DNA of 42,686 bases from a virus, in IMG/VR virus record IMGVR_UViG_3300031554_000003, positions 1-42,686 of that record; one strand, 5' to 3'. Of this stretch, positions 13,419-19,974 are shown piece by piece. Positions within the stretch are counted from its first letter, which is position 1; each line of letters opens with the position of its first letter. The notes under the pieces were generated by a model that worked only from the letters and a program-made list of their open reading frames with translations, did not search any database and had not been told where the DNA came from. A program made the translations under genes and the position numbers.

Positions 13419-13634
13419 ATGAAATGTAAAGGGTGTAAACAACAGAAGAAGGCAGATAACTGCCAGAGGTGTTATTTAGATGCTATGAAGCTTTGTGAAG
13501 TATGGGTAAAAGAGCTTACAGAAAATAAGAAGATTTTAATTGAAGTGTATGAAATAATTAGCATACATCATCTTTCCTCTCTGGATAAAGCTAAAAAATA
13601 CATCAGGAGGAAAATAATAAATGGGAGAGATTAA
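13419..13634 (+). CDS. Small Cys-rich hypothetical protein
   Basis: 71 aa. CKGC near the start and CQRC near residue 16-19 make a likely zinc knuckle; a long basic helix follows. GGAAAGGAG precedes the ATG. It overlaps the GIY-YIG gene by 14 bases, so the two are probably co-translated. Confidence 0.6.
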   Translation: MKCKGCKQQKKADNCQRCYLDAMKLCEVWVKELTENKKILIEVYEIISIHHLSSLDKAKKYIRRKIINGRD

Positions 13635-14040
13635 GGTTGTAACGAATAATATCCTGCCAATTGCAGGATTAAACAAATATCTTCATAAGGATTTAGCAGA
13701 TGCTATTTATGGGGCTCTCTTTTATTTGAGGCTTGGTTTTTTCCAGCACTTCGAGAATTATAAAAAAGTTAAGCACGAGCTTGGTCCCGGATGCTATCTA
13801 TATCTTGATAATCGCCTGGGGATTGCTTATGTAGGGATGTCCGGAGAAATGAAAGGGAGATTATACGACCATAAGGATTACAAGAAAAAAGATTATTCAA
13901 AAAGTGAGATAATTGTAATCCCTACCAGGTCTAAAGCAAAAGCAAAGCAAATAGAAACAATAATTGGCGCGCTCACCCAGGACACCAACGATAATGTTAT
14001 TACGACATTTCATGGGAAACATGGAATAATAAAAAGATAA
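13621..14040 (+). CDS. GIY-YIG-type nuclease-like protein
   Basis: 139 aa. After a 50-residue N-terminal region comes PGCYLYLDNRLGIAYVGMSG (about 56-75), which fits the paired GIY and YIG strands, then R80 (MKGRLYDH) and a helix with E112 (KQIETIIGAL), the usual catalytic Arg and Glu. The domain covers about 56-125. Phage GIY-YIG proteins include homing and repair nucleases; this one is free-standing, so its role is undecided. Confidence 0.65.
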   Translation: MGEIKVVTNNILPIAGLNKYLHKDLADAIYGALFYLRLGFFQHFENYKKVKHELGPGCYLYLDNRLGIAYVGMSGEMKGRLYDHKDYKKKDYSKSEIIVIPTRSKAKAKQIETIIGALTQDTNDNVITTFHGKHGIIKR

Positions 14041-14050
14041 GGAGATTTTT

Positions 14051-14554
14051 ATGAAGACAAGTTGGCGAAAACTTTATGAGGAAAAACTCATAGAAGTTCC
14101 TTCTAAAGGGGACTTTGAAAAAATTATAGACGTTCCGGGAAGTGAATGTTTAAGCGTTCAAAAAGTTGAAAAAATGAAGAAAGACAGAGAGATCCTTCTT
14201 CTTATGGCTGAAAAACAGAAATATCTTTCTGATATTCTGGTATTGGACACGGGCCAGGGAACTTTCTTTTGTTCCCGGTTGAGAAGTAAAACCGGAAAAA
14301 TAAAAGATGAAAGTATTGTTTACTGTGACAATACTCATCCCCCTATTAAAGACTACGGGAAAAATCCCTGGCGGCCATTATCTATCGAAGAAGAAGAGGA
14401 TAACACAATCATTACGGAAGTGTGTGATATGGGAAAAGGTATTGTCATGAGAAGAATTCGAATTACAAAAACTCAAATGTTCCAAACACTTTGTTATGCT
14501 CTTAGCGTTCACCCGATGCATTACGCAGATGGGACTTATGGAGTGATAGGATGA
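14051..14554 (+). CDS. Hypothetical protein
   Basis: 167 aa, no motif I recognise. The N-terminal third is helical and charged (WRKLYEEKLIEVP, KMKKDREILLLMAEK); the C-terminal part is mixed with TKTQMFQTLCYALSVHPMHY. AAGGAG lies 8 bases before the ATG. The stop overlaps the start of the next gene (ATGA). Confidence 0.6.
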   Translation: MKTSWRKLYEEKLIEVPSKGDFEKIIDVPGSECLSVQKVEKMKKDREILLLMAEKQKYLSDILVLDTGQGTFFCSRLRSKTGKIKDESIVYCDNTHPPIKDYGKNPWRPLSIEEEEDNTIITEVCDMGKGIVMRRIRITKTQMFQTLCYALSVHPMHYADGTYGVIG

Positions 14555-14814
14555 ATACACCAATAACAAGTTATATTAGAGACATGATTTCTCATGAAGA
14601 AGAGATGCTAGATGATTTACGCTCAAAAGTAATTGAGCTAAATGATCATTTGAATCCTATTAGGATCTATCCTGATGAATGTGAAAAAGGTCCAGTGCCA
14701 ATAGAGGAGAAAGAAGCACGATCTCCTATTGAAGAACAGTTAGCTTCTAATAGCTGTATTATAAAAGACATAATAAATAAAATTCAGGATATGACGTGTA
14801 ATTTAAGATTATAA
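14551..14814 (+). CDS. Hypothetical helical protein, last gene of the rightward operon
   Basis: 87 aa, acidic, two helical stretches (ISHEEEMLDDLRSKVIELND and EEQLASNSCIIKDIINKIQD) flanking a Pro/Glu-rich middle. No family recognised. It is followed at once by the bidirectional terminator, so it closes the replication operon. Confidence 0.55.
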   Translation: MNTPITSYIRDMISHEEEMLDDLRSKVIELNDHLNPIRIYPDECEKGPVPIEEKEARSPIEEQLASNSCIIKDIINKIQDMTCNLRL

Positions 14815-14821
14815 CACAAAC

Positions 14822-14864
14822 AAAGCAGACTGTATTTATTATGTTAACGAATACAGTCTGCTTT
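14822..14864. terminator. Bidirectional intrinsic terminator
   Basis: AAAGCAGACTGTATT (14822-14836) pairs perfectly with AATACAGTCTGCTTT (14850-14864) around 13 bases; T-rich tails exist on both strands. It lies between convergent operons (rightward stop at 14814, leftward stop at 14879) and should serve both. Confidence 0.9.
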
Positions 14865-14878
14865 TTATTATGTTATAG

Positions 14879-15361
14879 CTATCTTGATTTCAACCTGCAT
14901 AAAATCAATAATATCCAGCCTAATATCAGAATCGGTAAAGTAAAAAGTACCCAGGCCCAGGCGTACATAGGGGATGCCGCAAAGTCGGTTGAAAAGAAGG
15001 CATAAATAAATATCCCGTTACAATATCCCCAGGGAAACCCAAGGTGAGCGTAATATTTATGGATCCCGCCTTTGTATGGATTGGAGATTGCAAAAAATAA
15101 TATAAACAAGCACAGGAAGAAGAAGAACTCAGATAGGAATCCGGATATCATTACATGAGGAGAATTTTCTGTTATCTGGCACGTGTTCCATCCAGTTATA
15201 ATTCCTTTCTGCCCGTCTATCCGGGCAGCGTTAACATGCCCCTCCTCATGGAGGGGGGCAAAGATTATCGTACAGGCAATTACAAAGCCTACGATAAAAA
15301 GTATGCAAAATAGGAAGTTTTGCCGGGAATCACCCCTGTCATCATGGTTTTTTGAGATCAT
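14879..15361 (-). CDS. Integral membrane protein with HEEGH metallopeptidase motif
   Basis: 160 aa. About four membrane helices (residues 15-35, 69-92, 105-127, 132-157). HEEGH at 38-42 immediately follows the first helix (APLHEEGHVNAA), which is where site-2-protease (M50)-like enzymes place their zinc motif. A later NPY (near 95) could include a third ligand partner but is not certain. Last gene of the leftward operon, coupled by ATGA to the gene before, with AGGAG upstream. A phage membrane protease could cleave an anti-sigma factor or envelope protein; this is inference. Confidence 0.55.
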   Translation of the reverse strand: MISKNHDDRGDSRQNFLFCILFIVGFVIACTIIFAPLHEEGHVNAARIDGQKGIITGWNTCQITENSPHVMISGFLSEFFFFLCLFILFFAISNPYKGGIHKYYAHLGFPWGYCNGIFIYAFFSTDFAASPMYAWAWVLFTLPILILGWILLILCRLKSR

Positions 15362-15768
15362 AATAGCTCCTTTATAGATGATTCTATTTTAGATTCATCC
15401 ATTTTTTGGACACAATCAATCCAGTCTGACAAGAAAAAAGCCTGCGCATAGTAAAGATGATTTATCTTAATTTTTAGTGTAAGCCATTCGGTATCATTTG
15501 TTACTGCTTTAAGTTGAAGTAAGATTTCACCTCGCCCGTAAAATCTTTTATTTGGAAAATGAATTGCAGAAAGTAATAATCTCAGCTCATCTTCCGCAAA
15601 AATTTTTTTAAGTTCGTTGATAGTCGCGTATCTGATCCAAAACCAGTGATCTATCATTCTATGACCGGCCTTATTGAGATTGCCGTATATTTTTTCTAAT
15701 TTTTCAAGCTGGTTCCCTCTGATCTTGATTGATAATGTTTTTTCTTTAGTCAATTTTTTCTCACTCAT
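15358..15768 (-). CDS. Hypothetical protein with RHH-like N terminus
   Basis: 136 aa. The N terminus KTLSIKIRGNQLEKLEKIYG resembles a ribbon-helix-helix strand and first helix, but the rest (FWIRYATINELKKIFAEDEL and later) is longer than usual regulators. ATGA overlaps at both ends couple it to the Ala-rich protein gene and to the membrane protease gene. Function unknown. Confidence 0.5.
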   Translation of the reverse strand: MSEKKLTKEKTLSIKIRGNQLEKLEKIYGNLNKAGHRMIDHWFWIRYATINELKKIFAEDELRLLLSAIHFPNKRFYGRGEILLQLKAVTNDTEWLTLKIKINHLYYAQAFFLSDWIDCVQKMDESKIESSIKELL

Positions 15769-16457
15769 GGCATCCTCTCTTCATCTTTAATTGCTTTTAA
15801 TAATAATGATTGAAACGTTATTACTTTTGCCCCTGCCTGTGCCTCTGTCCGTTCTGCTGCCCATCCTGCTGCACGGGCTGCTGCTCGTGCTGACCATGCC
15901 GCCCCTGTCTGTACTGCTGCTCGTACTGCCTCTGCCCGTGTCGCCCCTACTACTGCCCGTGCCGCCCCTACTGCCGCCCGTGCCGCCTCTACTACCCATG
16001 CCGCCCTTGCTGTTACTACTGCCCGTCCTGTCTCTGCCCTATCATTAAATTGATCTTTTCCTGATAGCCAATTTTTAGCCCATTTCACAAATGATTTTTC
16101 TTTATATATTTTTAATATACAAAGAATAGCAAATCGTACTCTTTGATGTAAAGTAATTACCGGAACGTCTATAATTCTTATAGTAGTAAGAGATTTTACT
16201 CCTACTTTTAATCCACTATTGATGATTTTTTTACAAGTTGTTTTAGCTTCCCATAAAATCGGATCTGTAATATTAGCATGTACAGGATTCATTATTACAG
16301 CTAATTCAGGGGATTCGTAAGCATGAATAAGATCAGAAGTACACAGATCATATCTTTTCCCTTTAACTTTATGAGTTATTCCAGGCCCCCATATTATTTC
16401 GTTACTTTCTCCTTTCCTTGTTTTGTTATCCTGAGTTGTAAGTTTGTATAATTTCAT
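15765..16457 (-). CDS. DUF7666-like protein with long Ala-rich repeat helix
   Basis: 230 aa. Residues 1-70 (MKLYKLTTQDNKTRKG, NEIIWGPGITHKV, LCTSDLIHAYESPELA) look like the DUF7666-type phage domain. Residues ~140-215 are built almost only of Ala with Arg, Val, Trp and Glu in degenerate 5-residue steps (ARAAV, GAARA and similar), giving a long helix. The DNA there is far more G+C-rich than the genome. Such tails diverge by repeat expansion. Function unknown. A C-rich ORF on the other strand is only its shadow. Confidence 0.65.
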   Translation of the reverse strand: MKLYKLTTQDNKTRKGESNEIIWGPGITHKVKGKRYDLCTSDLIHAYESPELAVIMNPVHANITDPILWEAKTTCKKIINSGLKVGVKSLTTIRIIDVPVITLHQRVRFAILCILKIYKEKSFVKWAKNWLSGKDQFNDRAETGRAVVTARAAWVVEAARAAVGAARAVVGATRAEAVRAAVQTGAAWSARAAARAAGWAAERTEAQAGAKVITFQSLLLKAIKDEERMP

Positions 16458-16678
16458 CTCTGATTCCTCCTTTTTATTTCTAATACCCTTCTCATTGATA
16501 TTAGATTTTTTATCAATTCATTAATTCCCTTAGCAACTACAATTCTCACATACTTCGTAGCACGGATTTTTGATATCCCAGAGGCAAGCATTTTTTTGTA
16601 TGCCTCATTCGGGGTGTCACTTCCTCTAATTATGTCAATTGCTTTTGACATTTCTTTGAGTTTATGAGTTGTTTTCAT
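16454..16678 (-). CDS. Small basic hypothetical protein
   Basis: 74 aa, basic and helical (AIDIIRGSDTPNEAYKKMLA, SKIRATKYVRIVVAKGIN, Arg-rich end). It could bind nucleic acid. GGAGGTGGG precedes the ATG, and the repeat element at 16685-16714 forms its leader. Stop overlaps the next start (ATGA). Confidence 0.55.
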   Translation of the reverse strand: MKTTHKLKEMSKAIDIIRGSDTPNEAYKKMLASGISKIRATKYVRIVVAKGINELIKNLISMRRVLEIKRRNQR

Positions 16679-16684
16679 TTCCCA

Positions 16685-16714
16685 CCTCCTTACCCTTAAC
16701 CCTGGGCGCTGGGT
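16685..16714 (-). repeat. Leader repeat R3 (ACCCAG element)
   Basis: Leftward strand reads ACCCAGCGCCCAGGGT then TAAGGGTAAGGAGG, ending in the ribosome site of the 74-aa gene. Two relatives lie at 17018-17047 and 17211-17238. ACCC can pair with either of two GGGT blocks. Confidence 0.65.
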
Positions 16715-16722
16715 ATTATGTT

Positions 16723-17007
16723 TTAATGGCCATAGCCTTTTTCTCCAAATTCAGGTCTTAAATTAATTATAGCATTTTTACATCTGAATAATTTCTTATC
16801 GTCGTGGAAATAGTGCAATTTTCCACTTCTTATGTTAACACAATTATAAACTTGACTTTTCTTTTTCCCCAAGGGAATTTTTACGGTTTCAATTTTCATG
16901 AAAGTTTCCACGGATGTCTTTAAATCTTCAATTTCAAATATTTCGCAAATATTTAATTCCCCAAAATAATCACAAACTGTATACCAGAATTCATTTATAA
17001 TTTTCAT
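16723..17007 (-). CDS. Hypothetical protein
   Basis: 94 aa, mixed alpha/beta with FWYTVCDYFGELNICEIFEI at the N terminus and KLHYFHDDKKLFRCKN later. No family recognised. The repeat R2, containing its AAGGAGG ribosome site, lies directly upstream. Confidence 0.55.
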   Translation of the reverse strand: MKIINEFWYTVCDYFGELNICEIFEIEDLKTSVETFMKIETVKIPLGKKKSQVYNCVNIRSGKLHYFHDDKKLFRCKNAIINLRPEFGEKGYGH

Positions 17008-17017
17008 GCTTTAATTT

Positions 17018-17047
17018 CCTCCTTACCCTTAACCCTGGGTACTGGGT
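17018..17047 (-). repeat. Leader repeat R2 (ACCCAG element)
   Basis: Leftward strand reads ACCCAGTACCCAGGGT then TAAGGGTAAGGAGG. It overlaps the last codons (T-P-S-T-Q-G) and the stop of the 57-aa gene and provides the ribosome site for the 94-aa gene. It is nearly identical to R3. Confidence 0.65.
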
Positions 17048-17202
17048 GTTTCTTCCCTATCTATATTGAGATAGATCTCAAATTTTGAATCGTTTCCGCA
17101 ATCATCACAACCTATAATTGCAATATCAGATAATCTTACGGACCCAGTTTTAAGTAATCGTTTAATTTCTTTTTCTGTTATATCTAAATTATAAGCTTCC
17201 AT
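17029..17202 (-). CDS. Small hypothetical protein ending inside a leader repeat
   Basis: 57 aa: MEAYNLDITEKEIKRLLKTG, then LSDIAIIGCDDCGND, with a CDDC pair. Its last six residues and TAA are encoded by repeat R2, so the element has become part of the gene end. GAGGAG precedes the ATG and lies in repeat R1. Function unknown. Confidence 0.6.
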   Translation of the reverse strand: MEAYNLDITEKEIKRLLKTGSVRLSDIAIIGCDDCGNDSKFEIYLNIDREETPSTQG

Positions 17203-17210
17203 GCTTCACT

Positions 17211-17238
17211 CTCCTCTACCCTACCCTGGGCGCTGGGT
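17211..17238 (-). repeat. Leader repeat R1 (ACCCAG element)
   Basis: Leftward strand reads ACCCAGCGCCCAGGGT then AGGGTAGAGGAG. It begins two bases after the stop of the 79-aa gene and ends in the ribosome site of the 57-aa gene. This copy is slightly diverged from R2 and R3. Confidence 0.6.
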
Positions 17239-17239
17239 G

Positions 17240-17479
17240 TTATGTGTTAAAAAAATTATTTAAAAAAACAATTGATTTTTCTTTGTTTTCTATAATTTTT
17301 TTAACATTTTTTTGTGCTTCTTCAAATCTTAAAATAAACATATCAATATATTTTATCGCTTGCTTTGTTTCATTTTTAGAATTGAAATCAGCAAATAAAA
17401 AAGCATTCCTTATCCTTTCAAGCAATATTCTATCGCCTAAAAATGATGCATCTTCCTGAATATCAAATCCTTTTGCCAT
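17240..17479 (-). CDS. Hypothetical helical protein
   Basis: 79 aa from ATG 17479, which stands one base after the stop of the upstream gene and has GCAGAGGA upstream. The longer upstream frame lacks a ribosome site and would overlap the neighbour. Helical, with KQAIKYIDMFILRFEEAQKN. Function unknown. Confidence 0.55.
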   Translation of the reverse strand: MAKGFDIQEDASFLGDRILLERIRNAFLFADFNSKNETKQAIKYIDMFILRFEEAQKNVKKIIENKEKSIVFLNNFFNT

Positions 17480-17480
17480 T

Positions 17481-17675
17481 TTATTTTTCCTCTGCCCAAT
17501 ACTCAAAGGGAATATTATTAACAGTTGGGCGCAATATATTCCCTTCATGCAGGACTTCAAGTATTTTCTTTTCAGTCCAGGTGTCATACCCTTTGAGCAA
17601 TTCGAAAACCTCTATTTTGTTAATTCGGTTTTCTATTTCAGTTTTTAGATTTTTCTTATAATATACATATTTCAT
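17481..17675 (-). CDS. Small hypothetical protein
   Basis: 64 aa, basic N terminus (MKYVYYKKNLKTEIENRINK) and an acidic end (PFEYWAEEK). AAAAGGAAAG, the 3' end of the twin structured element, is its ribosome site. No family recognised. Confidence 0.55.
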   Translation of the reverse strand: MKYVYYKKNLKTEIENRINKIEVFELLKGYDTWTEKKILEVLHEGNILRPTVNNIPFEYWAEEK

Positions 17676-17683
17676 GATTCTTT

Positions 17684-17744
17684 CCTTTTGCCCGGACTTC
17701 GGACCCGGCGTGCGGTTTACATCCCCGAAGGGATGCCGTCACCT
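17684..17744 (-). ncRNA. Twin structured intercistronic element, copy 1
   Basis: 61 nt, leftward strand. GGTGACGG is followed by hairpin CATCCC-TTCG-GGGATG, then TAAACC, a variable stretch, GGTCCGAAGTCCGGGC and the ribosome site AAAAGG. Copy 2 at 19975-20035 has the same length and the same flanks, but its hairpin is CAGGGC-GCAA-GCCCTG. Stem bases differ yet all pairs are kept, and both loops are stable tetraloops (UUCG, GNRA). That is direct evidence for a selected RNA structure. Confidence 0.75.
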
Positions 17745-18536
17745 TAATATCAAGCTATCTTCCACCACTGCACTTACTTCTGTGATTCTTCCGTCTTCAA
17801 GTTCTACAGTTGCCGTGTAGGTAGTATATGTAATTAATCCGTCAACACTTTCCGTATAGGATTCTTTTTCTTTAATCTCGGTTATCTTATTGATAATAAT
17901 AATTTTCCCTTGCATTTTTACGCCGTTTAGTGTATAATTCTTTTCATGAAGTTTCCCACGTCGGGATAATGCTTGTTTGAAGTCTCTCCCCCATGCGATG
18001 GCACTACTCCACTCGGGAGAAAGGCGATATTTGTATACCGTTTCTGTTTTCTCTCCGGATGCGTACCAGTCTTTTCTTTCTTGAATTGACATTCCGGCAA
18101 GTCTTCCGTCTGGATGATATAATTGAGTTTTAATTTCTTCTGGATCTATCTTGAATCCGTTTTTATTGGAAAATAATTTATCTTTGCGGATAACTTTATT
18201 TTGCAGTTCAAGGGATAATTGCTCAAAGGTCACATAATCCCGTACACGTTCCGGCATAGGCTTTTTGTTCGCCGTTCTCTCTGTGGGGTTATCGCTGTTT
18301 TGGAAGTCGTTAATTTCCGGGTATCTTTTCAAGCATTCCCGGTATCCGATATCGTATGAGAAAAGAAACCCTTTTCCCCCTCGTTTGATTTTTTCGACTT
18401 TTTCAGCATGGAAGAAGTGGGCCGGATCAACTTCAATCCCTTCTACTGATTGACCTATCACTATAAGCCCGGTTACTTGTTCCCTGGTAAAGCCATGATC
18501 GACTCCGTGACTTAATTTAGCTTTTATTGGTTCCAT
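17739..18536 (-). CDS. Hypothetical protein
   Basis: 265 aa from ATG 18536 (AGGAGT 7 bases upstream); a longer in-frame start at 18599 overlaps the gene before and lacks a site. Residues 15-30 (HGFTREQVTGLIVIGQSVEG) and the middle (FSYDIGYRECLKRYPEINDF, LYHPDGRLAGMSIQERKDWY) look globular; the C-terminal 80 residues are beta-rich (YTTYTATVELEDGRITEVSA). I know no family. The stop lies inside the twin element. Confidence 0.6.
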   Translation of the reverse strand: MEPIKAKLSHGVDHGFTREQVTGLIVIGQSVEGIEVDPAHFFHAEKVEKIKRGGKGFLFSYDIGYRECLKRYPEINDFQNSDNPTERTANKKPMPERVRDYVTFEQLSLELQNKVIRKDKLFSNKNGFKIDPEEIKTQLYHPDGRLAGMSIQERKDWYASGEKTETVYKYRLSPEWSSAIAWGRDFKQALSRRGKLHEKNYTLNGVKMQGKIIIINKITEIKEKESYTESVDGLITYTTYTATVELEDGRITEVSAVVEDSLILR

Positions 18537-18582
18537 ATAATTACTCCTATACTCTAAAATTAAACAGACAAGATAGTCTGTC

Positions 18583-19029
18583 TTAAAGTTTTTCTTCAAT
18601 TTTTTTAAGGGCTTTTTCTGCTATAGCTTTTTTCCCTTCTAACCAATCAGCTATTTTTTCAAGCAAACCTTCAGAAATTGCTTTAGAGAATCTTAAAGCG
18701 TCATGTCTTGTTATATCTCCCGTACAATAAGCTAATGACCTATTATAAGGATGATCTTCCCAAACGTCTTGACTCGGGACAATAAGTGTCCACCTGGTAG
18801 TATCTTCTGTGTCTATTTTAATCATGCTGTAATTTTCAGGGAGTTTAATTTCTCGAAACTCTCCTGGCATAGGACTTGTTACATCTTCGCAATAAGATTT
18901 AAGCTGTTCTACAATCTTTATTGCCACTTCATTACAAGCTTCTTTCAATTTTTCAGTAACCCTGGAAGTCTCACTTCCTACTCTTTCTAATCTCTTCAAA
19001 CTGTTAATAATACTATTGTTTTGTGACAT
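18583..19029 (-). CDS. Hypothetical protein with helical ends
   Basis: 148 aa. Helical N terminus (LKRLERVGSETSRVTEKLKE), a beta-rich centre with MIKIDTEDTTRWTLIVPSQD, and a Lys-rich C-terminal helix. No family recognised. AAGGAGG lies 8 bases before the ATG, and the mini-tRNA-like element and a 14-codon leader ORF lie directly upstream. Confidence 0.6.
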   Translation of the reverse strand: MSQNNSIINSLKRLERVGSETSRVTEKLKEACNEVAIKIVEQLKSYCEDVTSPMPGEFREIKLPENYSMIKIDTEDTTRWTLIVPSQDVWEDHPYNRSLAYCTGDITRHDALRFSKAISEGLLEKIADWLEGKKAIAEKALKKIEEKL

Positions 19030-19065
19030 TATGCCACCTCCTTAAATTTATTGCCTTCCGGCTAA

Positions 19066-19104
19066 AGCCAGCCGGGGAATCGAACCCCGGTAACCGCTCT
19101 GGCT
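19066..19104 (-). ncRNA. Mini-tRNA-like element (acceptor stem plus T arm)
   Basis: 39 nt on the leftward strand. AGCCAG pairs with CTGGCT; an 8-base link AGCGGTTA leads to a perfect T arm CCGGGG-TTCGATT-CCCCGG. There is no D arm or anticodon arm. An alternative hairpin CCGGCT/AGCCGG, using bases just downstream, would break the T arm. It sits in the leader of the 148-aa gene, and the stop codon of a 14-codon ORF lies in its first stem. Confidence 0.65.
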
Positions 19105-19147
19105 ATCTGTTTCCATTTTTAAATCTAATTTCTATAAGTTCACTCAT
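19103..19147 (-). CDS. Possible leader peptide (14 aa)
   Basis: ATG 19147 overlaps the stop of the RadC-like gene (ATGA) and reads MSELIEIRFKNGNR to a TAG lying in the 5' arm of the mini-tRNA-like element. GGGGGAATT of the RadC end could serve as ribosome site. A ribosome stopping here would disturb the T-arm-like structure. It may also be incidental. Confidence 0.35.
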   Translation of the reverse strand: MSELIEIRFKNGNR

Positions 19148-19605
19148 AATTCCCCCTGTTCCTGGAAACTGTAATAGCCGTTCCCGGAAATTATCACATG
19201 ATCAAGTACGGATATCCCCATTACTTTCCCGGCTGCTTTCATCATTTTAGTTACTTCTACATCTTCGTAGCTCGGAGTGTTATTCCCGCTTGGATGATTG
19301 TGAGCAATTATAATCGACTTCGCGGAGTCGATAATTGCAGCCCGGAATACTTCTCTTGGGTGAACTAAGCTTTTATCAAGTAGCCCTTTACATATTTCAT
19401 GCACGTCTATTATCTTAAGAGACGTGTCCAGGGTAACCACAAGAAAATACTCTTGCTTTTCATTCGCATAGCCTTCTATGTAAGGTATGATTTTGTTTGG
19501 CTTATCAATTCTCACTCCCTTAGTAGGGATCACTGCTCGGAATGCCGCACGGATATCTTGTACAGAATAAGTCTTTATTATTTCATTTACTCTTTCGTAG
19601 TTCAT
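19144..19605 (-). CDS. radC: RadC-like JAB/MPN protein
   Basis: 153 aa. The JAMM zinc signature is complete: H102-x-H104-P-S106-G followed by PSYED with D115, and the conserved GISVLDHVIISGNGYYSF end. An E in the GYANEKQEYF strand region supplies the usual upstream Glu. This is the RadC catalytic-like domain without the helix-hairpin-helix part of chromosomal RadC. Phage and plasmid RadC-like proteins often sit with antirestriction genes; the biochemical role is unsettled. Coupled by ATGA to the 47-aa gene upstream. Confidence 0.85.
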   Translation of the reverse strand: MNYERVNEIIKTYSVQDIRAAFRAVIPTKGVRIDKPNKIIPYIEGYANEKQEYFLVVTLDTSLKIIDVHEICKGLLDKSLVHPREVFRAAIIDSAKSIIIAHNHPSGNNTPSYEDVEVTKMMKAAGKVMGISVLDHVIISGNGYYSFQEQGEL

Positions 19606-19745
19606 TCCGTTAACTCCTGGATTAATATTTCTGAATTTATTACATGATCTTCAAGTAAGTTTGTTATCGCTTTTAAACGTGCAATTAGATTTTTTTCTGT
19701 TTTTATATTTTGCATTAGTTTGTTTGTTTTGTTTGTTTTACTCAT
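19602..19745 (-). CDS. Small hypothetical protein
   Basis: 47 aa (MSKTNKTNKLMQNIKTEKNL, then ARLKAITNLLEDHVINS), helical and basic at the start. It fills the gap between two genes with ATGA overlaps on both sides, and GGGGGATAAG precedes the ATG. Unknown function. Confidence 0.6.
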   Translation of the reverse strand: MSKTNKTNKLMQNIKTEKNLIARLKAITNLLEDHVINSEILIQELTE

Positions 19746-19966
19746 CTTATCCCCCTTCGTGCGTTGTATGCGCTTACTACTATAATCTGAAATTGCTCAC
19801 TTGATATAATATAATTGTGAGCTGCTATTATTGCGCATTGCTTCAGGTTATAGTAGTTTACAGTGTGTTCTTTCCTGGTTGCTGACTTAGTGCATATTGC
19901 ATATGCCAGCAGTAGTGATGCAATGTAAAACTCTTTAGGTTTTAGTAGGAAATCTCGTTTGTTCAT
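19742..19966 (-). CDS. Small hypothetical protein
   Basis: 74 aa, helical, with a hydrophobic stretch FYIASLLLAYAICTKS and a later CAIIAAHNYIIS. It could be weakly membrane-associated. AAAAGGAGT, the tail of twin element copy 2, is the ribosome site. Function unknown. Confidence 0.55.
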   Translation of the reverse strand: MNKRDFLLKPKEFYIASLLLAYAICTKSATRKEHTVNYYNLKQCAIIAAHNYIISSEQFQIIVVSAYNARRGIR

Positions 19967-19974
19967 GTTTTACT

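Noticed and set aside
15791-16048. Pro/Leu-rich ORF on the + strand
   Set aside because: It is the shadow of the Ala-rich repeat of the leftward gene at 15765-16457; it has no ribosome site and only low-complexity sequence.
17684-17744. Twister or other self-cleaving ribozyme
   Set aside because: The GGTCCGAAGTCCGGGC part superficially recalls a twister loop segment, but the rest of the conserved ribozyme core is absent.
19066-19104. attP site derived from a tRNA 3' end
   Set aside because: The element contains a T arm and acceptor, but there is no integrase gene in the genome, and the 5' acceptor strand is also present and paired, which attP sites usually lack.
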